Translations under genes and position numbers: made by a program
From: Neorhizobium sp. NCHU2750
GTDB lineage: Bacteria; Pseudomonadota; Alphaproteobacteria; Rhizobiales; Rhizobiaceae
Direction of reading: 5' to 3'
NCBI RefSeq assembly: GCF_003597675.1
Contig: NZ_CP030827.1
Location: forward strand, 868,001-932,000
Length of the DNA stretch: 64,000 bases
The notes under the pieces: generated by a model
Told to the model about the DNA's origin: nothing
Database searches by the model: none
The model's input: only the letters and a program-made list of their open reading frames with translations
Part shown: piece after piece, positions 8,602-16,909 of the stretch
How positions within the stretch are numbered: position 1 is the stretch's first letter
Layout: every line of letters begins with the position of its first letter

Positions 8602-11250
8602 TCAGCCCTTCAGCATCCGCTCAACGATATCGCGGACATCGGTGGAGAGCGCTGCGGCCTTCTGGATCTTTTCGAGCGCCTTGCGCGCCTTGGCGGCCCG
8701 CACCGACTCCAGCGAGCTGAACGAGCGCATCGAAGTCAGGATGCGGGCGGCAAGCTGCGGGTTCTTCTTGTCGATCGCGAGAATCTGTTCGGCGAGGAAA
8801 TCATACCCCTTGCCGTCGGTGCGGTTGAAGCCGGTCGGGTTGCCGAAGGCAAGCGCGCCGACGAGCGAGCGGACCCGGTTCGGGTTTCCGGCGTTGAAGC
8901 GCGGGTTTTCCATCAGTCCCTTGACCCGCTCCAGCGCATCTCTGCCCGGAATGGTCGCCTGGATCGAGAACCACTTGTCGATGACGAGAGGATTGCCGTC
9001 GAAGCGGGTGAGGAAGCTTGCAAGCGCCGCCGTCGTCTCGGATGCATCCGGGAAGCGGTGTGCCATGAGCGTCAGCGACTGCGCGAGATCCGTCATGTTG
9101 TCGGCGGCACCGAATGCCTCGGCGGCTCGCGACGGCGTGCCTTCCGCGTAGGTGAGATAAGAGAGGGCGGCACTGCGCAGCGAGCGCTTGCCGGCACTTT
9201 CCGCATCCGGCGAATAGGCGCCTTCGGTCTTCATCTCGTCATAGAGGCGAACGAAGATTTCTTCTCCGGCCTTGGCGATTGCCTCGTGCACGGCCTTGCG
9301 GCCGGCATGGATCGCGTCGGGATCGTTGTTGCCGCCGAGTGCGCGGGCAATGTCGGCCTCGCTCGGCAGATTGAGGGCCTGCGCCCGGAAGGCAGGCTCC
9401 AGATTGCTGTCGCCGGCACATTCCAGCAGTGCCGAGACGAAGGCGTCATCGCACACGACTTCGTGGCCCTCGCGCGCATCGGCGGCCGCCTTGGTCAGGT
9501 TCGGCAGGGCGAGATCCGTCAGTGCCTGCCAGCGCGAGAACTGATCGCTGTCATGGCGGGCGATATGGACGAGATCGGCCGACGACTGGTCGAAGGCAAG
9601 GTTGATCGGCGCCGAGAAGGATCGGTTGAGCGACAGGACCGGCCGCGACGAGATACCGGAAAAGGTGAAGCGCTGGCTGCGCTCGGTCAGGTGCAGCACA
9701 TCGCCCGTCACCTCACCACCGGTTACCGACTTCGGCTCGGCGATCGATCCATTGTCGAGGATCAGCGCGAAGGAGAGCGGAACATGCACCGGCTCCTTGT
9801 TCGGCTGGCCGGGCGTGGCAGGCGTCATCTGCTCGAGCGACAGGGTGAACTCTCCGCTTGCCGCATCATAGGCGCCGGATGCCGTCACCAGCGGCGTTCC
9901 CGCCTGCACATACCAGCGGAAGAACTGCTTGAGGTCCCGGCTGCTCGCCTCTTCGAAGCAGGCGACGTAATCCTCCACCGTGACGGCCTGGCCGTCATGC
10001 CGTTCGAAATAGAGGTCCATGCCCTTGCGGAAGGCGTCGTGTCCGAGCACGGTGGCGATCATCCGGGTGATCTCGGCACCCTTTTCGTAGATCGTCATCG
10101 TGTAGAAATTGTTGATCTCGCGATAGCTATCGGGACGCGGCGGATGCGCCAGCGGGCCGGCATCTTCCGGGAACTGCTCCGATTTCAGGTTGCGAACGTC
10201 GGCAATCCGCTTGACCGGGCGCGAGCGCATGTCGGAGGAAAATTCCTGGTCGCGATAGACCGTCAGGCCTTCCTTCAGGCAGAGCTGGAACCAGTCGCGG
10301 CAGGTGATGCGGTTGCCGGTCCAGTTGTGGAAATATTCATGCGCGATGATGCGCTCGATATTGGCATAGTCCTGGTCGGTCGCCGTTTCCGGGTCGGCCA
10401 GCACGTATTTGTCGTTGAAGATGTTGAGGCCCTTGTTTTCCATGGCCCCCATGTTGAAGTCGGACACGGCGACGATCTGGAAGATGTTGAGATCGTATTC
10501 GCGGCCGAACCGCTCCTCGTCCCATTTCATCGATCGCTTCAGCGCATCCATGGCATAGGCGGCGCGCGGCTCCTTGCCGTGCTCCACATAGATTTTCAGC
10601 GCCACTTCGCGGCCCGACATCGTCTCGAACGTGTCTTCGACGACGCCGAGATCGCCGGCAACCAGCGCAAACAGATAGGCAGGCTTCGGATGCGGGTCGA
10701 ACCAGGCTGCAAAGGCGCGGCCTTCGTCATAGCCTGCGCCGCCGAGGAAGTTGCCGTTCGACAACATGACCGGATTGGCCGCCTTGTCACCGATGATGGT
10801 GATCGTATAGGGCGCCAGCACATCCGGGCGGTCCGGGAAATAGGTGATGCGGCGGAAACCCTCCGCCTCGCACTGGGTGCAATAGACGCCGTTGGTGCGA
10901 TAGAGACCCATCAGCTTGGTATTGGCTTCCGGGTTGATGAAGGTGGTGATCGTCAGTTCGAAGGGCGTCTCGGCCGGCAGGTCGCGAACCGTCAGGCTCT
11001 GCGGCGTTGCGTCATACTGGCTGGCCGGCATCTCCTTCTGATCGAACAGCAGGCCGGAAAGCGAAAGCTCGTCACCGTCGAGCACCAGCGGCACGGACAC
11101 ATCCACACCTTCGCGCCGATGGAAGATCAGCCGCGCCTCGACCTTGGTATTGGTTGGATCTAGCTCAAACGTCAGGTCCACCCGTTCCAGGACAAAGTCA
11201 GTGGGGCGGTAATCCGCCAGATGCACGATCTGGCCCGTATCTGTGCGCAT
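8602..11250 (-). CDS. pepN: Aminopeptidase N (M1 family)
   Basis: This cytoplasmic zinc metallopeptidase removes N-terminal residues from peptides in the last steps of protein turnover. It has 882 residues, the normal length for proteobacterial PepN. The substrate-binding GAMEN motif lies near residue 265 (MGAMENKGLN) and the zinc site HEYFHNWTGNR near 302-312, followed by the downstream glutamate region KEGLTVYRDQEFSSD. C-terminal DUF3458-type helical domains are present. The start at 11250 follows a CAGGAAACATC site. No operon partner is evident. Confidence 0.95.
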   Translation of the reverse strand: MRTDTGQIVHLADYRPTDFVLERVDLTFELDPTNTKVEARLIFHRREGVDVSVPLVLDGDELSLSGLLFDQKEMPASQYDATPQSLTVRDLPAETPFELTITTFINPEANTKLMGLYRTNGVYCTQCEAEGFRRITYFPDRPDVLAPYTITIIGDKAANPVMLSNGNFLGGAGYDEGRAFAAWFDPHPKPAYLFALVAGDLGVVEDTFETMSGREVALKIYVEHGKEPRAAYAMDALKRSMKWDEERFGREYDLNIFQIVAVSDFNMGAMENKGLNIFNDKYVLADPETATDQDYANIERIIAHEYFHNWTGNRITCRDWFQLCLKEGLTVYRDQEFSSDMRSRPVKRIADVRNLKSEQFPEDAGPLAHPPRPDSYREINNFYTMTIYEKGAEITRMIATVLGHDAFRKGMDLYFERHDGQAVTVEDYVACFEEASSRDLKQFFRWYVQAGTPLVTASGAYDAASGEFTLSLEQMTPATPGQPNKEPVHVPLSFALILDNGSIAEPKSVTGGEVTGDVLHLTERSQRFTFSGISSRPVLSLNRSFSAPINLAFDQSSADLVHIARHDSDQFSRWQALTDLALPNLTKAAADAREGHEVVCDDAFVSALLECAGDSNLEPAFRAQALNLPSEADIARALGGNNDPDAIHAGRKAVHEAIAKAGEEIFVRLYDEMKTEGAYSPDAESAGKRSLRSAALSYLTYAEGTPSRAAEAFGAADNMTDLAQSLTLMAHRFPDASETTAALASFLTRFDGNPLVIDKWFSIQATIPGRDALERVKGLMENPRFNAGNPNRVRSLVGALAFGNPTGFNRTDGKGYDFLAEQILAIDKKNPQLAARILTSMRSFSSLESVRAAKARKALEKIQKAAALSTDVRDIVERMLKG

Positions 11251-11702
11251 GATGTTTCCTGAAACGACTTGACGACTGGACGCGGCTAAGGGTTACCAGC
11301 CTCCGTTCAGACAGGCACGTTCCCCAACGCCGCGGCCATGATTGCACCCAATGCTAAACGATTGTTGAAGCCAGCCTAAAATAAAGTGTCGCAGCGACAG
11401 TATAGTGACCCATTCTTGAACAGCACTTACCGCGCACCGCTCTTATGAGGAGGAAGGCGCGCCTTCATGCGGTGGATGTGAAGTCGCATATGCTTCCTGT
11501 AATCTGCGGTCTTTTACTTGAAGCGACGACATGACGGGCGGGCTCTTGCAGATTCCGGGATGCCGAAACGAGGCCGCAGAATGATCTGCGGCCATAGGCT
11601 CAAATTTAGCACACGCTTCCCCACTTTTGCGTTACTCTGGCTGCCGAGTCCCCGCCAGTCGTCGTGTCAGATCGGTTAAGGCCGGTCGCAAAAGAGTTCC
11701 CA
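11251..11702. other. Intergenic region with a perfect hairpin
   Basis: This 452-bp gap separates the divergent pepN and the EamA-family transporter gene and must hold both promoters. I see no convincing gene. The only clear structure is a 9-bp perfect inverted repeat, GGCCGCAGA / TCTGCGGCC with an ATGA loop, at 11572-11593, about 110 bp before the transporter start. It has no T-run, so it is more likely a leader structure or a protein site than an intrinsic terminator. Confidence 0.5.
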
Positions 11703-12641
11703 ATGGCCTCCGATGCCCTCAATCCCCTTCGCGGGATCACGCTGAAAGTGTGTTCTGTCGTTGTCTTCGTCATGATGCAGGCCTGTATCAAGGCCGCTGG
11801 GCCGGATATTCCGGCCGGCCAGATCACCTTCTACCGGTCCGCCTTCGGCCTGGTACCGATCATGGCCTATCTCGCCTACCGCCGGGAACTTCTCCACGCC
11901 TTCCATACCGACAGCCCGTTCGGGCATCTCAAGCGCGGCACGCTTGGCATCCTCTCGATGATATTCGGCTTTTACGGTCTCATTCATCTGCCCATGCCGG
12001 ATGCCATCGCGCTCGGCTATTCCATGCCGCTGATCGCCGTCGTCTTTGCTGCCGTGATCCTCAAGGAGACGGTGAGGCTCTATCGCTGGAGCGCGGTGGC
12101 GATCGGTTTCGTCGGGGTCGTTATCATTTCCTGGCCGAAACTCACCCTGTTCAGCTCCGGCGGCGCAGGCTCCGAACAGGCGCTGGGCGCGGTGGCGGTG
12201 CTGGTTGCCGCCGTCATGGGCGGATTTGCGATGATCCAGGTGCGCCAGCTCGTCAGCACCGAAAAGACGGCGACGATCGTGCTTTATTTCTCGCTGACGG
12301 CGGCGCTCTTCTCGATCATCAGCTTGCCGTTCGGCTGGGCGCCGCTGCCGATCGGCGTGCGCGCCTGCCTGATCGCGTCAGGCCTTTTCGGGGGGCTGGG
12401 CCAGATCCTTCTGACGGAAAGCTATCGCCAGGCGGATGTCTCCACCATTGCGCCCTTCGAATACACCTCGATCATTCTGGGTATCGCCATCGCCTATACG
12501 CTGTTCGGAGACATACCGACCGCCAGTACCCTGATCGGATCGGCCATTACCATCTCGGCCGGCATATTCATCATCTACCGCGAACATCAGCTTGGCCTGG
12601 AACGCAAGGCCGCGCGCAAGGCTTCTCCGCCGGGCGCGTGA
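11703..12641 (+). CDS. EamA/DMT-superfamily transporter
   Basis: The 312-residue inner-membrane protein shows the ten-segment, two-EamA-domain layout of the drug/metabolite transporter superfamily. Signatures include AIALGYSMPLIAVVFAAVILKE at the end of the first domain and APFEYTSIILGIAIAYTLFGD in the second. The family mostly exports metabolites or amino acids, and the substrate here is unknown. I prefer the ATG at 11703 (MASDALNPLRG) to a GTG at 11664, because the extra residues resemble no membrane-protein N-terminus and the ATG has AAGAG upstream. Confidence 0.85.
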   Translation: MASDALNPLRGITLKVCSVVVFVMMQACIKAAGPDIPAGQITFYRSAFGLVPIMAYLAYRRELLHAFHTDSPFGHLKRGTLGILSMIFGFYGLIHLPMPDAIALGYSMPLIAVVFAAVILKETVRLYRWSAVAIGFVGVVIISWPKLTLFSSGGAGSEQALGAVAVLVAAVMGGFAMIQVRQLVSTEKTATIVLYFSLTAALFSIISLPFGWAPLPIGVRACLIASGLFGGLGQILLTESYRQADVSTIAPFEYTSIILGIAIAYTLFGDIPTASTLIGSAITISAGIFIIYREHQLGLERKAARKASPPGA

Positions 12642-12727
12642 GCGGAGCGGCACAGCAAAAATCCCCTGCGACGTCAGGCAAATGCCTTGGTCGAAGAGGA
12701 TCACGTCGGTTCGAAAACGTTGGTGCC

Positions 12728-12868
12728 TTAAAGCGGTATGGCGGAGGAGGCGGGCGCTTCGCTGCGGGCCTTGCCGGCCTCGGAAAATTCGCGCGCAGCA
12801 TTGACCGCAATGCCGATATGGCGAAGGTTTTCCCGGAGCGTGCGAAGAGCCCTGAAGATCGTTCTCAT
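12728..12868 (-). CDS. Small cationic protein, 46 aa, unknown function
   Basis: This short gene runs from an ATG at 12868 to TAA at 12728. It has a near-ideal ribosome-binding site (AGGAGG, about 6 nt before the ATG), which argues strongly for translation. The first 30 residues are basic and amphipathic (MRTIFRALRTLRENLRHIGI...), and the tail is rich in Ala and Ser. It sits 15 bp downstream of the stop of the 63-residue gene on the same strand, so the two are probably co-transcribed. I do not recognise a family. Confidence 0.6.
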   Translation of the reverse strand: MRTIFRALRTLRENLRHIGIAVNAAREFSEAGKARSEAPASSAIPL

Positions 12869-12883
12869 CACGCCCTCCTGTTC

Positions 12884-13075
12884 TCAGCGTTCGCGAAAAT
12901 CGGCAAAGACTGCCGAGGGACGCGTGATGCTGTGCAGCGACGCCATGGCGCGCGACGTCATCTGTTCGTTCGTGGCCGAGCCGAAACGGTGATAGCCCTG
13001 CGTCGAACGTGGGCCGATCCCTGCGGCACGGAGTGTTTCAAAACCCGAATGGATCGGGCGGTAGCGGCTGGTCAT
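12884..13075 (-). CDS. Small protein, 63 aa, unknown function
   Basis: A 63-codon frame begins at an ATG at 13075 with AAGGA about 8 nt upstream. The composition looks like a genuine soluble peptide: many Arg, Ser and Thr, no Cys or Lys, starting MTSRYRPIHSGFETL and ending AVFADFRER. The frame is open further upstream, but that part reads as translated leader. It is the first gene of a two-gene set with the 46-residue frame downstream. No function can be assigned. Both lie between convergent larger genes in an otherwise empty 600-bp gap. Confidence 0.55.
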   Translation of the reverse strand: MTSRYRPIHSGFETLRAAGIGPRSTQGYHRFGSATNEQMTSRAMASLHSITRPSAVFADFRER

Positions 13076-13244
13076 TGCCTTGGTCCTTAAAGTGGTCCCT
13101 CCCAAGACATGGCTAATATTGTTTGAGCGCCGCTGATTCAGCAATGTGGCAGAACGCCACGCTGCCATGCATTTCGCGCATAGCGTGCTTCATAATTCCG
13201 TAATTTTTGCGCTTCGTCAGTTGATATGCACGAATAATGTGCAA

Positions 13245-14144
13245 TCAGCCGCCGTTCATTCGGGTGCTGAAGGTGAGCAGGTCCTGCCAGGCGAATGCCT
13301 TGTTGGCAGGCGCAGCCAGCAATTCCTGGGGATGGAAGGTGGCGAGGGCGGCAATCTCCAGCCCTGCAATCGATGCATTGCGCCATTCGCCGCGCATGCT
13401 GTGAATGGTTCCGTTGCCGCCAAGGAAGAAGCGCGCCGGAAAATTACCGAGCAGGAGCAGTGTCTTAGGTTCTGCCAGCGCAACCTGCCGCTCGATGAAC
13501 GGCCGGCAGATGTCGAGTTCCGCTTGCGATGGCATGCGGTTGCCCGGCGGCCGCCAAGGAATGACATTGGTCATCATCACGCGGTCGCGTGACAGGCCGA
13601 TCGCAGCAAGCATGCGGTCCATCAACTCGCCGGCGCGGCCGCTGAACGGCGCCCCGTCGCGGTCGTCATCGGCATTCGGCATCGGCCCGACGATCATGAT
13701 GCCGGAGGTAATGTCGCCGCTGGCAAACACGGTCGAGCGGGCGCTGTTCTTCAGATTGCAGCCGCCAAAGGCCTCAACTGCGTCCTTGAGTTCGCCAAGC
13801 GACCGGGCGCTCTCGGCAGCAAACCGGGCAGCCGCCACGGCGCCACCATCCGGCACGGCGGCAGAGGATTGCATGGAAGGGGGAGGGGAAGCCGCCTGCC
13901 TGCTGCGCGATGCCGGGCCGGTGCCGCTCGCAGCCTGCTGGCCGCCATTGCCTGCGTCCCGGTTGCCCGCATCTCTGGCACTGGCCGGCACGCGAGCCTG
14001 CGCCTTGGCCGCCTTCTGCGCTTCGAACTGGGCGATCCGATCGATCGGCGCATCGTCGACCAGCCACTCGACCCCGGCATCCGTATAGAAATGCAGGAGT
14101 GCTGAGAGTTCGGCCGGATCGAGGTTCGAGGCGCTGGAGTTCAT
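13245..14144 (-). CDS. Uracil-DNA glycosylase family 4-like protein with altered motif
   Basis: The 299-residue protein has a variable Ala/Pro-rich linker (about residues 40-105) and then a family-4 UDG fold. Matches include CNLKNSARSTVFASG, the DGAPFSGRAGELMDRMLAAIGLSR region, TNVIPWRPPGNRMPS and HPQELL (near 270). The motif normally reading GEAPG is here GPMPN (about 148-152), so the usual acidic residue is absent. HPS has become HPQ. Only one of the expected Fe-S cysteines (in GGCNLK) is obvious. The enzyme would remove uracil from DNA if active, but the changes leave activity in doubt. The ATG at 14144 follows AGGGTGCC. Confidence 0.8.
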   Translation of the reverse strand: MNSSASNLDPAELSALLHFYTDAGVEWLVDDAPIDRIAQFEAQKAAKAQARVPASARDAGNRDAGNGGQQAASGTGPASRSRQAASPPPSMQSSAAVPDGGAVAAARFAAESARSLGELKDAVEAFGGCNLKNSARSTVFASGDITSGIMIVGPMPNADDDRDGAPFSGRAGELMDRMLAAIGLSRDRVMMTNVIPWRPPGNRMPSQAELDICRPFIERQVALAEPKTLLLLGNFPARFFLGGNGTIHSMRGEWRNASIAGLEIAALATFHPQELLAAPANKAFAWQDLLTFSTRMNGG

Positions 14145-14263
14145 GGGGGCACCCTATAGCATGTGTGCGCCGGGTGGGAACGGGGCTGGCCAAGATTGTA
14201 AGGGACCACTCGAAAGAATTGCCTCGAGTGAAGCTCGGCAGATCGACTGAGTTTTGACCCTAG

Positions 14264-14286
14264 GCCCTCCCCCTTGTGGGGAGGGT
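14264..14286. repeat. Palindromic C-rich/G-rich repeat, copy 1
   Basis: A 23-bp inverted repeat (CCCTCCCC...GGGGAGGG, core CTTGTG) lies between the UDG gene and the Hsp70 gene. The same 23 bp appear in inverted orientation at 61344-61366, 47 kb away, which marks a dispersed intergenic repeat. It is of the REP type common in rhizobial genomes. Confidence 0.65.
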
Positions 14287-14336
14287 TGGGAGGGGAATTT
14301 CTTGCAAGCCGCTCAGTCGCTGGTGGGCATATCCGC

Positions 14337-15629
14337 TCACGCTGCCCATTCGCCGACATTGTCGCTTTCGCCGATCAAAGCCAGGCCATGGGCAATCGAC
14401 AGCAGCTCGCCGCCGCTTTCGATCTTGAATGCATCGAAACGCTCCGTGAAGATGCGCCTGACCGCCGGCACGAAGGACGTGCCGCCGGTCAGGAACACCT
14501 TGTCCACCTGTTCGGGCGTGGTCTTGGTCTTCTCCAGCACATCGTCGAGCGCGCCTTCGATGCGACCGAGATCGTCGGCGATCCAGGTCTCGAAATCGGC
14601 CCGCTTGACCACCTTGCGCCCCGCCTTGCCGAGCGGCGAAAAATTGAACTCCGCCTCTTCCGCCGAAGACAGCGCCATCTTGGTCGCCGAGATCGACTGA
14701 TAGAGCGGATAGCCCTCGTCATGCTCGACGAGATCGATGAACAGTTCCAGCTTGTCCGGATCGACCGCCGACCGCACCAGCGATTTCAGGTCGTTGAATT
14801 CACGGGTGGTCTTGAAGATCGACAGCTGGTTCCAGCGCGAGAAATTGGCATAGTAGCTCGACGGCACCTCGAGCAGCTTGTCGAAGCTCTTGAACATCGT
14901 GCCCTTGCCGATTTCCGGCGCCACCAGATGTTCGATCATCCTCGCGTCGAAATGATCGCCGGCGATGCCGACGCCCGAATGGCCGATCGGCTTTGCCGTC
15001 AGCTTGCCGCCGTGGCGTTCGAAGCGGATCAGCGAATAGTCGGTCGTACCGCCGCCGAAATCGGCGACCAGCACATTGGCATCGCTCTTCAGCGTCTGGG
15101 CGAAGTAATAGGCGGCCGCGACCGGCTCGTAGACATAGTGGATCTCGGGAAAGCCGAGCCGCGTCAGCGCCTCGTTATAGCGCTCGGTGGCCAGCTTCGG
15201 GTCGGGGCTGGCGCCGGCAAAATGCACCGGCCGGCCGGCCACGAGACGGGACACTTCCGATGGCCAGTAGCCCTCCGCATAGGCCTTCAGCCGCTTGAGG
15301 AAGATCTCCATCAGGTCTTCGAACGTGTGACGCCGGGCAAAGACCAGCGTGCCCTGGAAGAGCGCACTTGCCGCAAAGGTCTTGATCGACTGCAGGAAGC
15401 GTGCGTCGCCCGGATTGTCGATGAACTGACGGATCGCCGCCTGTCCGGCCTCGACCTTCAATGCCTGCGCGCCGAGCTGCGCATCCTTCATGAAGGACAG
15501 CGCCGTGCGCATGGAATCGGTGACGCCGGCGCTGCTCGAAAACTGCATCGAATGCGTGCTGTTGTCGCCGTCCGCCAGCGCCATCACCGTATTGGTCGTG
15601 CCGAAATCAAGCCCGAGCGCCCGTGCCAT
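14337..15629 (-). CDS. Hsp70-family protein, YegD-like (short)
   Basis: The 430-residue protein is an actin/Hsp70-fold ATPase. Phosphate-1 motif LGLDFGTTN is at residues 5-13, phosphate-2 VADFGGGTTDYS near 205-216, and the adenosine motif FLTGGTSFVPAVR near 385-397. It stops where DnaK would begin its substrate-binding domain, matching YegD-type putative chaperones and not DnaK (about 640 residues). The start at 15629 has AAGGAG 7 nt upstream, so I preferred it to a frame opening 24 bp earlier. Substrate and partners are unknown. Confidence 0.88.
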   Translation of the reverse strand: MARALGLDFGTTNTVMALADGDNSTHSMQFSSSAGVTDSMRTALSFMKDAQLGAQALKVEAGQAAIRQFIDNPGDARFLQSIKTFAASALFQGTLVFARRHTFEDLMEIFLKRLKAYAEGYWPSEVSRLVAGRPVHFAGASPDPKLATERYNEALTRLGFPEIHYVYEPVAAAYYFAQTLKSDANVLVADFGGGTTDYSLIRFERHGGKLTAKPIGHSGVGIAGDHFDARMIEHLVAPEIGKGTMFKSFDKLLEVPSSYYANFSRWNQLSIFKTTREFNDLKSLVRSAVDPDKLELFIDLVEHDEGYPLYQSISATKMALSSAEEAEFNFSPLGKAGRKVVKRADFETWIADDLGRIEGALDDVLEKTKTTPEQVDKVFLTGGTSFVPAVRRIFTERFDAFKIESGGELLSIAHGLALIGESDNVGEWAA

Positions 15630-15776
15630 GGCCGTGCTCCTTGTCGTTTGCAAAAATCAATGAGACCCGGAGATCGCCGGGCATGGGGAAGGGGCGTCGG
15701 TGCCGCCCGCGTTTTTTGAGAGCGCGCCTGATGCCACAGGACAAGCAGGAGCGCAAGGTGGGGGCAGGGCAAAACG

Positions 15777-15803
15777 CAAAAGGGGCGCTTTCCTGGCGCC
15801 CCT
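15777..15803 (-). terminator. Intrinsic terminator after the acidic-protein gene
   Basis: Inverted arms AGGGGCGC (15781-15788) and GCGCCCCT (15796-15803) enclose a 7-nt loop. Read on the minus strand they are followed by a T-rich tail, placing a rho-independent terminator about 45 bp beyond the stop codon at 15846. Confidence 0.8.
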
Positions 15804-15845
15804 TGCATGGATCTGGCCGACACCGGCCTTTCCGGTGAAACCCGC

Positions 15846-16706
15846 TCAGGCTTCCGCGTACCAGCGCTCCGCCAGGGAGCTCGTCTGCTGTGAATCGTCG
15901 TGGTCGAACAGCTGCAAGTCGCTGTCGCCGTTCGCCGTCATGCCGTCGAGCATGCGCTTGACCATTTCGTCCTGGATATTGACCACGGCGCGGCGCCGGC
16001 TTGCGCTATCTGCGTCGTCCGTGCTGTCCGAGCCGCCCGAGCCGGATGTCTGGCGATCGCGGATGTTCTGGAGGTTGGAGAGCAGCGGTGTCAGGAAGTC
16101 GGTCACGCCGTCGCTGCTTGTGCTGCCGGATGCGCGCGTCGTGCCGGCCTGCGCGGCCGCGGTTTCGAGATCGGGTGCGGCGCTCTCGCCGGAGCGGGCA
16201 TCGGTCGGCTCGGCCTCGTCCGCGGCACCGGCGCTCGTCGGCTCAGTCGCCCCGTCGTCTGCCGCGGACAATGCACCTGTGTCGTCCTTATCGCCATCCA
16301 CAGTACTGTCGTCTTCAGCGGCGGGCACCGTGCCACCGTCTGCAGCCGCTGCAGTGTCGCCCTGTGAGGTTGGCTCGGTTGCTGCCGCCTGATCATCGCC
16401 GACCGGCTTCGGGGAGGCTTCTGCGGAGGTCGCATCGCTATCCGCCGGTTCGGTCGCCATACCGTCGGACGTGCCGTCTGCAACAGTGTCGTCGCCGTTA
16501 ACGGTCGACGGTGCGGGGCCGTAGGTGCCGTCGTCAATGTCCGCCGGGCTGCTGTCCTGCTCGTCATAGTCCGAAGTCGGTGCCGATGCCGTGGTCTGGT
16601 CCTCGGTCGCGGCTTCGGACGAACTGGTGTCCTGCGTTCCGCCGGAGGTTGTCTGGCTGGTCGAACTGGCCTGACTTCCACCGCCGAATATATCTTGAAG
16701 AAGCAC
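15846..16706 (-). CDS. Highly acidic low-complexity protein, unknown function
   Basis: This 286-residue protein is dominated by Asp, Glu, Ala, Ser, Thr and Gly, with very few Lys and no Cys, so its pI must be very low. Residues 1-200 look intrinsically disordered. Only the C-terminal 65 residues (VVNIQDEMVKRMLDGM...SSLAERWYAEA) look foldable. The start is a GTG at 16706 with GGAG 6 nt upstream. No signal peptide or membrane segment is visible. The gene has its own terminator downstream and stands alone between the Hsp70 gene and the RND genes. I do not recognise a family. Confidence 0.7.
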   Translation of the reverse strand: MLLQDIFGGGSQASSTSQTTSGGTQDTSSSEAATEDQTTASAPTSDYDEQDSSPADIDDGTYGPAPSTVNGDDTVADGTSDGMATEPADSDATSAEASPKPVGDDQAAATEPTSQGDTAAAADGGTVPAAEDDSTVDGDKDDTGALSAADDGATEPTSAGAADEAEPTDARSGESAAPDLETAAAQAGTTRASGSTSSDGVTDFLTPLLSNLQNIRDRQTSGSGGSDSTDDADSASRRRAVVNIQDEMVKRMLDGMTANGDSDLQLFDHDDSQQTSSLAERWYAEA

Positions 16707-16812
16707 GTTATACTCCGCTTACAAACTAATGTAGCGGCGCCTGTAACAGCTATCTCTTGCCGTCGTGTCAAAACGCATAAGACAAATAAATTCAATATTT
16801 AAGCATAGGGCT

Positions 16813-16858
16813 GAAACGACAGGAAGGCGGTGAGTTTCTCACCGCCTTCCTGTCGTTT
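16813..16858. terminator. Long perfect hairpin terminator of the RND operon
   Basis: A 21-bp perfect stem (arms 16814-16834 and 16838-16858) with a 3-nt TTT loop lies about 50 bp past the RND permease stop codon. A-runs and T-runs on both sides would let it terminate in either orientation. The stem is longer than most intrinsic terminators. Confidence 0.75.
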
Positions 16859-16909
16859 TCATGCTCTTGTCTGACCAGAAAACCCTGTATCGGTTTTGCT
16901 CGGATGGCC

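Noticed and set aside
9058..11163. 701-codon open frame opposite pepN
   Set aside because: It is a shadow of pepN with composition typical of antisense frames in GC-rich genomes and no membrane or domain pattern.
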